In this document: positions 54,405-64,000 of the stretch, piece after piece | How positions within the stretch are numbered: position 1 is the first letter of the stretch | Layout of the letters: each line of letters starts with the position of its first letter | Origin: Urophycis tenuis | Lineage: Eukaryota > Chordata > Actinopteri > Gadiformes > Phycidae | Reading direction: 5' to 3' | NCBI GenBank assembly: GCA_036785325.1 | Contig: JAXIVH010000194.1 | Location: 62,001-126,000 of the forward strand | Length of the DNA: 64,000 bases | Made by a program: the position numbers and the translations under genes | The notes under the pieces: generated by a model | Databases searched by the model: none | Seen by the model: only the letters and a program-made list of their open reading frames with translations | Told to the model about the DNA's origin: nothing

Positions 54405-54750
54405 GTGGTGCGCGTGCGCGAAAGCTGCATGCTGCCTGTTACGCTGCTCCAGACTTGCGTTCGCTTTTTTAAACTTTTAACTTTCTTTTCTTTTTCTTTT
54501 TACTTATTTTTTTTTTTCTCTGAAGTACTGGGATTGCTTACATAGGTTTATATTTTACATAGGTTTATTTTACATAGGTTTTTATTTTTATTTTTTATTT
54601 TATTTTATATATTTATATTCTAACACTTTACTTTACGTAGAGTGTCTGTCTCTTCTTCCTTTTGCACTGGAGTATTGTATTGTAACGAATGCAATTTCCC
54701 TCAGGGATTATTAAAGTACGTCTGTCTGTCTGTCTGTCTGTCGGATAGCG
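54405..54750 (+). mobile_element. LINE 3'-end insertion in integrase core
   Basis: Ends in GCAATTTCCCTCAGGGATTATTAAAGTA and (CTGT)n, the tail of teleost non-LTR elements, so it lies on the plus strand. It starts close to the GTGGTGCGCGTGCGC stretch and contains no complete RT. It separates the integrase segment with the first aspartate (frame 56172-) from that with the second (frame 54369-). Both flanking segments are in the same phase. Edges approximate. Confidence 0.65.
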
Positions 54751-54759
54751 GGTGCACTG

Positions 54760-56172
54760 ACACATCACAGTCAATAAATAGACAAAACCAGACTTGGAGG
54801 GATTCAACGGACCAACACAGTCTACAATTAAATGTTCAAACGGCTTGCCGACCGATGGAATTGGATACAGAGGAGCAGGTTTTATGGTCTGATTTGGCTT
54901 TCCAGTTAACTGGCATGTATGGCAAGTCTTAATGAAACGAGCAACATCTTTTCGCACTCGCGGCCAATAGAAATGTCGCAGAACACGATCATATGTCTTC
55001 CTTACCCCCAAGTGGCCAGATAGTTCACCATGAGCTGACTTTAAGACCAGATCCCGGAATTTAGATGGTACTACAACTTGATAAACAGGGCTAGCTAACT
55101 CTTCGCCACTAAAGAGTAGCCACTTACGCATCAACAGGTCATCCTGCAAAAAGTAACCACTGGGCACCTGGTCAATCTGCTCTTTTGGCTGAACTGCTGC
55201 CAACAGGTCAGTCAAACCAGCATCTTCTTGCTGCGCTGCAATCAGCTCACTGCGAGACAACGGTGTAGGCAAAGGCGGCAAACAAACAGATTTTTCTGAC
55301 TTACGGCTAATCACACCAGTGTCCTCAGTCTCCAAAGAACGGTTCATAGCACGCGTCACTGCACATGCTGGAAAAGCATCTGGAAACTCAATAGCACACA
55401 CATCAGGTTCAGAAGTAGATGGCACATTTCTAACAACAGGGGGCGGCACATCACGCCAGACTTTCGCACCTGCTAAATTATTACCAAGCAAAATCCCCAC
55501 TCCCTCCACAGGCAGTGAAGGTCTCACAGCAATTGATACCTCCCCCTGTACCAACTCAGACTGCAAGACAACCTTGTTCAAAGGAGTAGAAAATGTTTGA
55601 AGACCAATGCCTTTAATCAAAACATTGCATCCAGTGCTAGACTGTGAAGAAAACGGCAAAATTGACTCAAGAATTAAGGATTCAGACGCCCCTGTATCTC
55701 TCAGAATTTTGACCGCCACCTTATCAGACCTGCCAACCAAAGAGACAAAGCCCTCTGTGATAAATGGAGCATAATCACGCTCAAGATCCATCCCCTGACT
55801 AGGACTTTTCTCAGATTTCCCATCTGACACAGCACACTTTGTGAACTTACCTAATGGAGCTGCACACCCAATTGGCCAAACCTCCTCAGAATTTACAATC
55901 TGACCTGACCGAGCAACACTGGCCAATACAACCGGCCTACCAGAGCCATTTCTATTACCGGACGTTTTAGAACGTAAAACAGGACACTCATTTTTCCAAT
56001 GTCCCCGCTCATTGCAATAATGACAGTTAGAACTTAAATCACTCTTAGAACTGGCATTAGAATCAAATCTGGGAGAAACAGATCTAGTGCCCGCAGAATA
56101 CCTCCCCTGATATTCCTTACGGCCATAAGCACTAGCAGAAAAATCTCTGTTAACTGACCTGTGCGTCAACAC
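54760..56172 (-). pseudogene. Zinc knuckle-protease-integrase start of Gmr1-like pol
   Basis: Open frame. CHYCNERGHWKNEC is a CCHC knuckle near residue 48. Protease: KILRDTGASESLI (DTG) near residue 157, with GILLGNNLAG. After an acidic linker comes the integrase zinc-binding region, HGELSGHLGVRKTYD ... CHTCQL, and the core start HLIVDCVGPLNPSKSG (first D). The frame leaves integrase near 54768, where LINE tail sequence begins, and runs on artificially to 54628. That integrase directly follows protease, with RT later, shows the Gmr1 order. Confidence 0.85.
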
Positions 56173-57179
56173 AAACTGCTAAAACCGCGGCCTCAGCTGA
56201 TGTTTTTACTTTATGTTCATTGATAAACAGCGCAATTCGATCTGGAACAATATTTTTAAACTGCTCCAAAACCATCAATTCACACAAAACACCAAAGTCA
56301 TTCACGCCCTCTGCTGCAAGCCAACGGCGAAAATGTGTGTTCAATTCTCTTACAACCTCAACATGAGCCTGCTTATCGTCCTTATGCCATTTCCTAAAGC
56401 GCTGACGGTAGGCCTCTGGCACCAGCTCGTAAGCCTTCAGGACCGCCTCTTTAACGGACTTATATATTTTCCTCTCAGACCCAGAAAGAGAAATATAGGC
56501 TTCCTGAGCCTTACCGACGAGAACAGTTTGCAAAAGCAGAGTTTTCTCCGAGTCGTTCCAACCTCTATCGTCGGCTATGGTCTCAAACAAAGAGAAAAAA
56601 ACATCTAGATCTTTCTCATTAAAGCGGGGCACCAAATTTGTCATTTGGACTATATGCATCCCCACTGAACGAAAGCTACCATCACCCAATTGCTCTGCAA
56701 GCCTACCTTGTGCGATTAAGCGCAAACGCTCAGCCTCATGAACCAGTCTTTTCTGTTCCAAATCATGATCCAAACACATTTTTTCCAGCTCAACATTACA
56801 CGCACACTCCTTCTCTTTTAGATCGTACTCGAGCTCAAACTTTCTCGTTTTGCAGAATAATTAAATCTCTACGTTGCTCAAAAGTTAATCCCTCAGTGGA
56901 GTGTAAGTTTTTGTTTACCTCTTGCTCCGGAGCGAGTGGCGTAGACGTGGATGCAGCTATAGGATGTTCCGTTACTTTAGAATCAGCTTCATTTGACAGA
57001 ATCTCTCGATCTACAAGCTTCGGTTTTACAAAATCCCGAAGTTCTTGCAACTTGCAGCTTTTCCCTAACGTAATTTCTATGTCAAAATGTTCTGCTACCC
57101 TACGAATGCTTTTCTTCGTGAGGATCCCGAACAGTGCATCCGAAGGAGCATCCAGAAAATTATCAACAGCATCGTCCAT
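56150..57179 (-). pseudogene. gag: Gag of Gmr1-like element with SCAN-like capsid
   Basis: First ATG 57179. 57179-56835 is open; a frameshift near 56845 leads to 56779-56150; a further +1 change joins to the zinc-knuckle frame. The first part has a helical N-terminus (LFGILTKKSIRRVAEHFDI), the middle a charged coil, then a capsid region: FVPRF-like segment, LFETIADDRGWNDSEKTLLLQ, VPEAYRQRFRKW, HFRRWLAAEGVNDFGVLCEL and MVLEQFKNIVPDRIALFINE. The last part resembles the SCAN domain of vertebrate zinc-finger proteins, which is thought to derive from this capsid. Two frame changes make it non-functional here. Confidence 0.78.
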
Positions 57180-57968
57180 CGTGGGCCACACAATCCGGCG
57201 CAATCAATACAAACCTGAACCAACGAATAGCCAATATGCTGTAGACCAACGTGACCACACTACAAAAAACATAGGCCAATATTCCTGAACATAGCAATGG
57301 ACTACGTGACTGACTAACAACAATCAACAACCGAAGAGTCCTCCCTTGTGCGGGGATGGCATTGACTGCGAAATAGCAAGAGCAGCGTCCGGGAGCTCCC
57401 TGTATCTAACTTGCAACCCCACTAAATAAGCTACAACCTGTGTCTTCTTGCTATCCCCAAGGACTGAGATCTTTATTACACGATACCGCTGGAAGAGATC
57501 TATCCAGGCAATAGCCCCTCAAGCCTACAACCAGGGCTGTGTCCTCAGCCCAGGGATTCGCACGCCACCCCCAAGAAAAAAAACGCAGAGCGGCCTACAA
57601 TCTAACACAGGGATCGCTTTGCTCCGAAAAAACAAACAAAACAAACGATCCCGCAATCAATGCCAAACCGCACTTGCCTATTTCGGTTGTTTACAAATAG
57701 CTCGGTCAATTCCCAGCTATTTTCCCTCTCTCCAGTAACGCTCACTAACTCAATCTAACGACTCCTCTAACGATATCCACGTAGATCCCCCGACAAAGTT
57801 TGTTCCTCCGTGTCTAGGTACGGAGGCTGAACTCACGCACCAAGGACTGGCCAATTAAACAAATTAACGGCGCAACAGGTCGTGTCCTAAGACCGCCCAC
57901 CCATTCACAAATCCCAGCGAAATACTCACTTACCTAAACAAGCGTAAACTACACCAAAATGTCCAACG
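57180..57968 (-). other. 5' leader of Gmr1-like element
   Basis: About 0.8 kb between the primer-binding site and the gag start on the minus strand; no coding region. The plus-strand ORF at 57448-57738 has no recognisable content. Leaders of such elements normally carry the RNA packaging signal. Confidence 0.6.
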
Positions 57969-57986
57969 TCATCGGACGAGCCCCCA
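57969..57986 (-). promoter_or_regulatory. Primer-binding site of Gmr1-like element, tRNA-Pro type
   Basis: Minus strand TGGGGGCTCGTCCGATGA, two bases from the LTR. The first 14 bases match the primer site of element A (5939-5956) and the tRNA-Pro type; the last bases differ. Confidence 0.8.
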
Positions 57987-57988
57987 CA

Positions 57989-58321
57989 TGCTACGAAACC
58001 AAGGCTCAATTTGGTTCTATAGCATACGGAAGACCAACGCGAATAATCATTTAAAGTAATTTATTTAAAGTAAATTATAAGAAGTAGTCAGTGTATATGT
58101 AATGTCGAAAATAATAGTGTAATGCAAGTCAGTCAAATGTTTAAACAAAAGCAAAAGTGACGCGTCTGGAAGTCGGAGAGAGTGGAACCCCGAGTTCTTC
58201 TTCTTCTTCTTCTATAGAGTTTAATGGCAGTTTACAATCTGAGTGTATTACCGCCACCTACTGGACTGAGGTGTAGTTCATTTTGGGTCTTTCAAAGGAT
58301 AACGTAAAAAAATAAAAAATA

Positions 58322-58357
<36 letters not shown>

Positions 58358-59170
58358 TAATAAAATAAAATAAAAAATATAAAAATAAAAATAAAATAAA
58401 ATATAGGAAAATATATTATTCAAAAACAAAACAAAAGGTTCTAAATCCTACTTGCTAACTCTGTGTCCTTTATGAATGAAACTATGGAGCTATGTATGTT
58501 TCCTGACCTAGGCTCGGCCAACAATGTTTCCAAGGAGAAGACTTTCTTAGCTGTACTAACCGCCCTTTTCATTCTTTCTCTTTCCCTAGAAAACCTTCTA
58601 CACCTTAAAAGGACATGCTCCACATCTTCTCTCTCTTTACAGACCTCACAATTCCCAGATGGATGTTTATTGATGATAAATAAATTGCTGTTTAAACCAG
58701 TGTGACCTATTCGTAATCTATTAAACCAGACCTCCTCCTGTCTATTTGTGTAACTGTTCCTTTTCCTTGTTATTTCTTGTTGCAGTTTGTATAAATGTCT
58801 ACCCTTCCTCTCCTTATCCCACTCAGACTGCCACATTGCATTCACTTTTTGTTTGATTATTACCTTTATCTCTGATTTACTCAGTGGAATATTTATTTGA
58901 ATTTCCTCTTCTTCTGTCGCCTCTTTTGCAAGTTTGTCAGCTTGTTCATTCCCTTCTATACCTTTGTGTGCCGGGACCCACACAAACTGTACTTTTCTTC
59001 CCTGTTGGTTAATTTTGAACATAATTTGATTGACTGGAACCCCGAGTTCCTGCCAGGCTGCCTCTTTATGTGCAGGTCAATCAAGTTGATAGAAAAACAC
59101 CTGCACAACTCCAGCCTGCAACAGACAAAACACAGCCCAACAGGAGGCAGTAACGGGCAAGCCCGTAACA
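57989..59170 (-). repeat. 5' LTR of Gmr1-like element, split by a LINE
   Basis: LTR parts 57989-58197 and 59050-59170, plus the duplicated 15 bp. Without the insert its length equals the other LTR (330 bp). Confidence 0.92.
58198..59034 (-). mobile_element. RNase H-bearing LINE (I/Nimb-like), 3' fragment
   Basis: 837 bp between perfect 15-bp duplications TGGAACCCCGAGTTC (58183-58197 and 59035-59049). On the minus strand an open frame (59022-58441, 193 aa) encodes the end of an RNase H (WVPAHKGIEGNEQADKLAKEA) and a cysteine-containing C-terminus (NCEVCKEREDVEHVLLRCRRF). Then come an AT-rich UTR with (ATT)n, AGTAGGTGGCGGTAATACAC and a (GAA)n tail, all typical of I-superfamily LINEs in fish. 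5' truncated. Confidence 0.85.
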
Positions 59171-60580
59171 ATATTCATTGAAAACAAAGTAGATTTTCTA
59201 CAAATACATTCCATATCAGTTATTCCATGTCACGATAAAACATGTCACGACATTCTGTGTAACAGCATTCAATGTCATCATATAGGCTGAGGACGATTCC
59301 AGTGAGACCTGATCAAAAGGACTGTAATGTTACATTTACCGTGTTTCAATGTGAGTAAAGTGAGGGGTATAAATCTGAGCTCATGTTTTAATATTTTGTT
59401 AGTTGCTTTGTACAACATCACAACTTCTTCTGTTTAGGCATTATGAAGACTGTAATTTTATGAAGTGTAATTTGCTGATCTAAATATGCTATCACTAGCA
59501 TAGGCAAACCATCGATGTTGAATTGTTAAAATCTAAGCTAAAGTGCTAACACAGAGTATAGGCCCACTGATGTCTCCTCTTCATTTTAAAAGCTAAACTG
59601 TGGAAATCGCGATACAGGAGAAGAAGCAATTTCTCACGTTGACAACGCAACGCCGTGTGGTTTGTTTTCATTCAACACCGGTGGTTACAAACATGGCTCT
59701 GCCCGTGATGTCAACCAGCCAGGGCGGAATCATTAAAGAGACAGCGTTCCTAATACTGGAACGAGCTCACACGTTAACATGTCGTGACAGCGTCCCTAAT
59801 ACTGGAACGAGCTCACACGTTAACATGTCGTGACAGCGTCCCTAATACTGGAACGAGCTCACACATTAACATGTCGTGACAGCATCCCTAATACTGGAAC
59901 GAGCTCACACGTTAACATGTCGTGACAGCGTCCCTAATAGTGGAACGAGCTCACACGTTAACATGTCGTGACAGCGTCCCTAATACTGGAACGAGCTCAC
60001 ACGTTAACATGTCGTGACAACGTCCCTAATACTGGAACGAGCTCACACGTTAACATGTCGTGACAGCGTCCCTAATACTGGAACGAGCTCACACATTAAC
60101 ATGTCGTGACAGCGTCCGTAAAACTGGAACGAGCTAACACATTAACATGTAGCTGAGCAAGGGAAATACATCTCAACATACATTAGGGTGAATTATGTCC
60201 ATTTGTCCACTACAAGACAATAAAAAACACAATATTTTTTTCCTCCTATGTAAATTATACCCAAAGCATTCACACCATTTTTCACTGATTCATAATTTTC
60301 ACAGATGACAAGTCTTAACTTTTTGTACTTTTTGAAAATCGCTTTGGATAAAAGTGTTTGCTAAATGCCCCACATGTAAATGTAATGTCTTTACATACAA
60401 ATAGGAAATGTTAAGTCCATCTACACAAAGTACTTATTATCTGTTTCACAGTCCATGTCTGTAACAGATACTCTCTTGTGTGAAAAAAGAGGAGAGGAAA
60501 GGGTGAGAGGTTTGAGGAAGTGAGAGAACACTTACTATAAGAAGCCTTGATCCTCCCAGTGAGCAGTAGTTGAGGTTCAG
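59171..60580. other. Non-coding upstream DNA of the Ig gene
   Basis: No recognised exon. Holds the 46-bp minisatellite (59738-60150) and a dispersed repeat end (60340-60385, CGCTTTGGATAAAAGTG ... ATGTAAATGTAATG). It may carry the promoter of the Ig gene, but I see no clear TATA or initiator. Confidence 0.45.
59738..60150. repeat. 46-bp minisatellite, about nine copies
   Basis: Unit GACAGCGTCCCTAATACTGG, AACGAGCTCACACGTTAACA, TGTCGT. Copies are nearly identical (single changes such as CGTTAAC/CATTAAC, AGCG/AACG), the last most diverged. It contains GAGCTC and GTTAAC palindromes in most units. Confidence 0.92.
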
Positions 60581-60588
60581 ACAGACAG

Positions 60589-60718
<130 letters not shown>

Positions 60719-60725
60719 GACGGAC

Positions 60726-61987
60726 ATGACTGATTCCAAGTGTAAAGGTAAGGACACATTGTATGATTGTGTGTTTGTGTTTGAAAGCCTGAAGGTTATT
60801 TATTAAAATATAAAAGTAAATAGTCTGTTAAATGTTACATAACTGAATGTTCTCTCTCACAGATATACAAAACCAAATGAAATGCAACAAAGTTAGTTGC
60901 AGAGGTGGAGATTGTGTCTCTCTATCATGTGATGGGGCTCAGAAGAACTGTTCCAATATAACCTGGATGTTCAGTAACAAGAGTCCCTCAATAGAAGTGG
61001 TTACAGAAGGGAAGGTTAAGTCTGACTACACAAAAAGATTCTGCATTACAGAGGAGTGTTCTCTGGTGGTAAACAAGATGAGAAAAGAAGATGAAGGTCG
61101 TTACACCTGTAGAGACTTCAGATCATCACCATATAAAGATCATACATGGTATCAACTAGAACGTGTGAGAAATAGTAAGTATTTCTGTTTGAATCTATTT
61201 ACCAAAATGTACACCTTTGGTTTAAACCATTGCATGAGAATGATATGACCTGTGAGGTGTTTCAAATATTCCTATTTGAATACAGTGTCATGGGTCCTCT
61301 GATTGAGATCTGAGAATCCTGTGTGACTGTGAGATGAACTGTAAACAGAATATATGTGTTCAGTTTTTACATAAATAGACACTGAGCTGTGGTCATATGT
61401 GTTTCTTGGTATGAAGAGTGTGGTCTACAGGCAGAAAAGATAACATCTGTTTTCACAGAGATGTTACTGTAGACCTGCTCTTATATTTGTTATCTACCTT
61501 TATGTATTTCTGTTAACTAATTCCATGTTTGTCTTTGTTTTGTCATTGCTTTTAATCCACACTGAGCAGAAGGCACTAGCACATCCAAACCAACCACAAC
61601 TCCAGTGAAAGGTATTTCATCATGTGGAGCCATGTTTCAAAATGGCGTCTTTCTCTCTGCCTGTAACTCTTGAGGACTTGGTAGTGGAAGTCCTAGTGGT
61701 GAACAAAGGCATGCTAGCATTAGGAACCTGACAGTTTGACATCACAACCACGAAAAGTATGATGAAACCATCTGGCATTATTCAGTTATAAATGTTACCA
61801 TGTTTCTTTGTTTTCAAGATGCTATTTGTTTATAGTTATTTGTTATCAGGAGTAAAAAAGATAACCATAGTTTTTTGTTAATTACATATTTCACTTTTTG
61901 CTGTTGATTTTAATCTACAAACAGCATCAAGTACCATCAGAGTAGCAAGGACCTCAACATCAACGTTAACAGGAAATACACACAATG
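60726..61987 (+). CDS. Ig V-type domain receptor-like gene, four exons (partial)
   Basis: Exons: 60726-60747 (ATG...AAAG, then GTAAGG); 60863-61174 (312 bp, then GTAAGT); 61570-61611 (42 bp); 61925-61987 (63 bp). All joins are phase 1. Exon 2 encodes an Ig V-type domain: VSLSCDG (B-strand Cys), ITWMF (core Trp), SLVVNKM and KEDEGRYTC (D-x-G-x-Y-x-C), with several further cysteines. Exons 3 and 4 are Ser/Thr-rich stalk pieces. No signal peptide is seen: exon 1 gives only MTDSKCK, so the true first exon may be upstream or the gene decayed. The membrane exon expected by comparison with 49292-49367 lies beyond, or was lost. Probably a cell-surface immune receptor family; exact family unknown. Confidence 0.6.
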
Positions 61988-62420
61988 GTATCTCATCTCT
62001 ATCATGTGGAGCCATGTTTCAAAATGGTGTCTTAATCTGTCCTTGTTTCTCTGTGAATTTAGATTTTGTTGTCAAGTGATGTGTGTGAGATTGAGAAAGA
62101 TCTGCTTTTTAAGTTACTAATGTTGTTTTAATGGTTATGGAATATTCTCCGAGGTAAGGGTTTTTTTAGTTATTAGGTTACAGTTCAATTAGAAAGACAA
62201 TGTTTATTTGTTTTTATATTTTAGATTCATATTTATATCTATTTGCTCATAATGATCATATGTGTGTTAAAAACCTGTCGGAAATCGAAAACTGATGTTT
62301 TCACTAATCCATCAGTACACAAAATACTTCCTCATCCACTATGACAGAGATGAATGTCTGCTGCATGGCAACCACTGACCACAGCAACACAGAACCAAAA
62401 GTTGTTTTGAACTTTTCACA
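61988..62420 (+). other. Intron of the Ig gene, shared with left copy
   Basis: Matches 48253-49020 in parts (GTTGTCAAGTGATGTG, GAGATGAATGTCTGCTGCATG). No exon seen in this stretch; homology stops where hairpin repeats begin. Confidence 0.6.
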
Positions 62421-62660
62421 TTAGTGCACGGGGCAAATCCCCGAGCACTATTGTTATCCTGTGGATTTTTTCTTCTTCTTATTAGTGCACGGGGCAATCG
62501 CACTGAGCACTGGCCCTACAGCAAAGTTGTGGAGCCAGTGCTCGGGGCTTTGCCCCGAGCACTATTGTTATCCAGTGGATGTTTTCTTTTTAGTGCACGG
62601 GGCAAAGCCCCGAGCACTATTGTTATCCTGTGGATTTTTTCTTCTTCTTATTCCTCTTCC
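62421..62660. repeat. Tandem hairpin units (GTGCACGGGGC...GCCCCGAGCAC)
   Basis: Three related units start at 62421, 62481 and 62591, each with GTGC(A/T)CGGGGC and a matching inverted GCCCCGAGCAC, followed by TATTGTTATCC(T/A)GTGGAT and a TTTTCTTCTT run. GTGCTCGGGGCTTTGCCCCG (62539 on) and GTGCACGGGGCAAAGCCCCG (62594 on) form near-perfect 11-bp stems. A dispersed repeat family, class unknown. Confidence 0.7.
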
Positions 62661-64000
62661 GGATGGATTTTGATTCGCTACACAAATGATACAAATGATA
62701 TATCAAAATGTGCGTCTTCATCGGGATCGGTGTGCTATTCGATTTCTTAAAATAATATTAATTTTTCACGACGTTATTTGCAAAAATCTGTGAATATTTT
62801 CCCATAGAGAATGCATGGGAGGAGGTCAAAAAGTAAAGACTTTTTGTGCTGCCTACTGCTGTCTGCTGCTCCTGCATACTTTCACCTAGAGACTCCATTT
62901 CAACTTTAAACAGTAGACACAAGTCTTGTGTATTTGGTGTATATTTCCATGTTTTGATAGGTCATATAGTTTTTGATCAATCACTGTTCAATGACCATGA
63001 TCATTTTTGGAGAAATTATGAGATTACAATGGGTGTGTATTGCGTGGAATAATTAGTGTTAGAGTGCAGCTAGAGCGGGAGAGAGCCCCAGAAAAATAAA
63101 AATAAATTCTCTTTTCACGCTGCTCCTGGCCACAATTTACAATGTACACACATGATTTTTTCCAACTTTGTTGACAAACATGTTCTGTCTCTCACAATGT
63201 GGTCAAAAAATCGGAGAGATTTACAGAATTCGAATTAGCAGCCTCTAACTGTGGCCAGTCTGTCTCTGCTCCTCATTGACTCCAATACAAATATTTTCCA
63301 AGAGAAGCAGAACGGAGCCCTGTTTTAAACCTGCGAGTGACTCCGAAATATTTACTCTAGAAACTTTGTAGAAACAACAAATCGTTCGGGAAGTCCTTAC
63401 AGTGATGATGGTCTTGGTTTTTTTCTGATAGGGGCTACCGTTTTGTCAGAATAAGCCCAAATGTGAGACCAGTGCTGAGGCAGAAAATGGCGCTTTTCCT
63501 CAACGTCTCTGTCGACATTGCGCGTGCATGCGTGTGTAGGTGCAACTGTCATTTTTTTAATTAATAACATTGAGTGACGCGGTCTCTGTATCGATCGCGC
63601 GCAGCACCTGTACACACACACACACAGGGCGGCCCGGCGCAACATGGCCACACCGCTGCTGCTGCTGCTGGGAGAACTGATGGTAGACGCGGATTCTTGA
63701 CTGTGCTCACGCACAGAGCTCTAATACTTTTCATTGGATAATGTGATTCAGATAGGTGCAGTTCATGGCCGTGTCTACCTGCTGAATGTAACCGCTGTGA
63801 AACAATCGGGAAATAACGTTTAATTTCTCTGATTAACAGCTTTATCGAGACCGGCGCTCGCTCTCTGTTATTGTTACTCTATGCCTCTCTACCAAAGTGC
63901 TCTCTCTCCGTCTCTCTCTCGTCATCGGACACAAATCAAATTAAATGTTAATGTAAAGTAAACCTAACCCTAACCCTAACCTCAACGTCTCTGTCGACAT
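62661..64000. other. Non-coding DNA to window end
   Basis: Probably continues the repeat that begins at 62421 (TTCCGGATGGATTTTGATTCGC, GCCTACTGCTGTCTGCTGCTCC). A 21-base stretch at 63498-63518 recurs at 63980-64000. TAACCC repeats at 63962-63980. Small ORFs (62846-63052, 63397-63714 minus) are without recognisable content. Confidence 0.45.
63962..63980. repeat. Short telomere-like repeat near window end
   Basis: CCTAACCCTAACCCTAACC, about three TTAGGG units on the minus strand. It directly precedes the second copy of a 21-base sequence. Confidence 0.75.

Larger units (their letters stand above)
51480..59170 (-). mobile_element. Gmr1-like LTR retrotransposon (integrase before RT)
   Basis: LTRs of 330 bp: 51480-51809 and 57989-59170 (the latter enlarged by an 837-bp insertion plus 15-bp duplication, 1182-852=330). 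Flanking ATAT at 51476-51479 and 59171-59174 is a 4-bp target duplication. A purine tract (minus ATGGGGGGAGA) adjoins the 3' LTR. Minus-strand order is gag, zinc knuckle, protease, integrase, RT, RNase H. That order is known from Gmr1-type elements of fish and other animals, and differs from normal Ty3/gypsy. Broken by gag frameshifts and a LINE fragment in integrase. Confidence 0.9.

Noticed and set aside
59738..60150. CRISPR-like regular repeats
   Set aside because: The whole 46-bp unit repeats with no variable spacers, and the context is a vertebrate genome; it is a minisatellite.

Overview
This window looks like nuclear DNA of a ray-finned (teleost) fish. The grounds are vertebrate-style split exons (an Ig V-type exon, mucin-like stalk exons and a transmembrane exon, all with GT/AG borders and matching phase), TTAGGG-type repeats, long dinucleotide microsatellites, and a repeat mix typical of teleosts: L2-type and RNase H-bearing LINEs, EnSpm/CACTA, hAT, DIRS, BEL/Pao, Ty3/gypsy and a Gmr1-like element. 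I cannot name the species. Nothing here is bacterial, and ORF length alone is a poor guide because nearly all long ORFs belong to transposable elements.

Layout. 1-2.4 kb: 3' remnant of an endogenous retrovirus on the minus strand (LTR, polypurine tract, broken env), cut on its right by an inverted-repeat element (2461-3287). 3.3-5.5 kb: gene-poor DNA with small repeats. 5547-13712: full-length plus-strand LTR retrotransposon A (gag, -1 frameshift site, pol with two nonsense codons, tRNA-Pro-type primer site, 4-bp target duplication), with a 3' LTR 767 bp longer than the 5' LTR. 13.7-17.8 kb: candidate coiled-coil exon, EnSpm/CACTA transposase fragment and a 5'-truncated L2-type LINE that cuts it. 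18.0-19.5 kb: decayed retroviral pol (minus). 19.5-22.9 kb: hAT end, a 448-bp MITE-like element, microsatellites. 22865-28667: DIRS-type tyrosine-recombinase retrotransposon with inverted terminal repeats and an internal complementary region that defines both ends. 29257-37038: BEL/Pao element (minus) with a 670-bp solo LTR of another family nested in its reverse transcriptase. 37422-38517 and 39011-39810: two hAT-type elements with 8-bp target duplications. 39951-48097: Ty3/gypsy element B (minus). 49.9-51.3 kb: LINE fragment (minus). 51480-59170: Gmr1-like element (minus) with the unusual order gag-protease-integrase-RT-RNase H, itself hit by two LINE insertions. 59.2-64 kb: minisatellite, GA repeat, a host Ig-domain gene, hairpin repeats and a telomere-like tract.

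Host content. The only convincing host gene is an Ig-superfamily receptor-like gene at 60.7-62.0 kb, plus a second partial copy of the same locus at about 38.9-49.4 kb split by element B and a hAT. Flanking intron sequence and the 63-bp stalk exon are shared between copies, so this is probably a tandem immune-receptor family used as a landing pad for transposons. The insertions can be ordered by nesting (solo LTR after BEL/Pao; RNase H LINE after Gmr1-like LTR; L2 after EnSpm). Most element ORFs are broken; the gag of A and the gag, PR-RT-RH and IN segments of B are the most intact.
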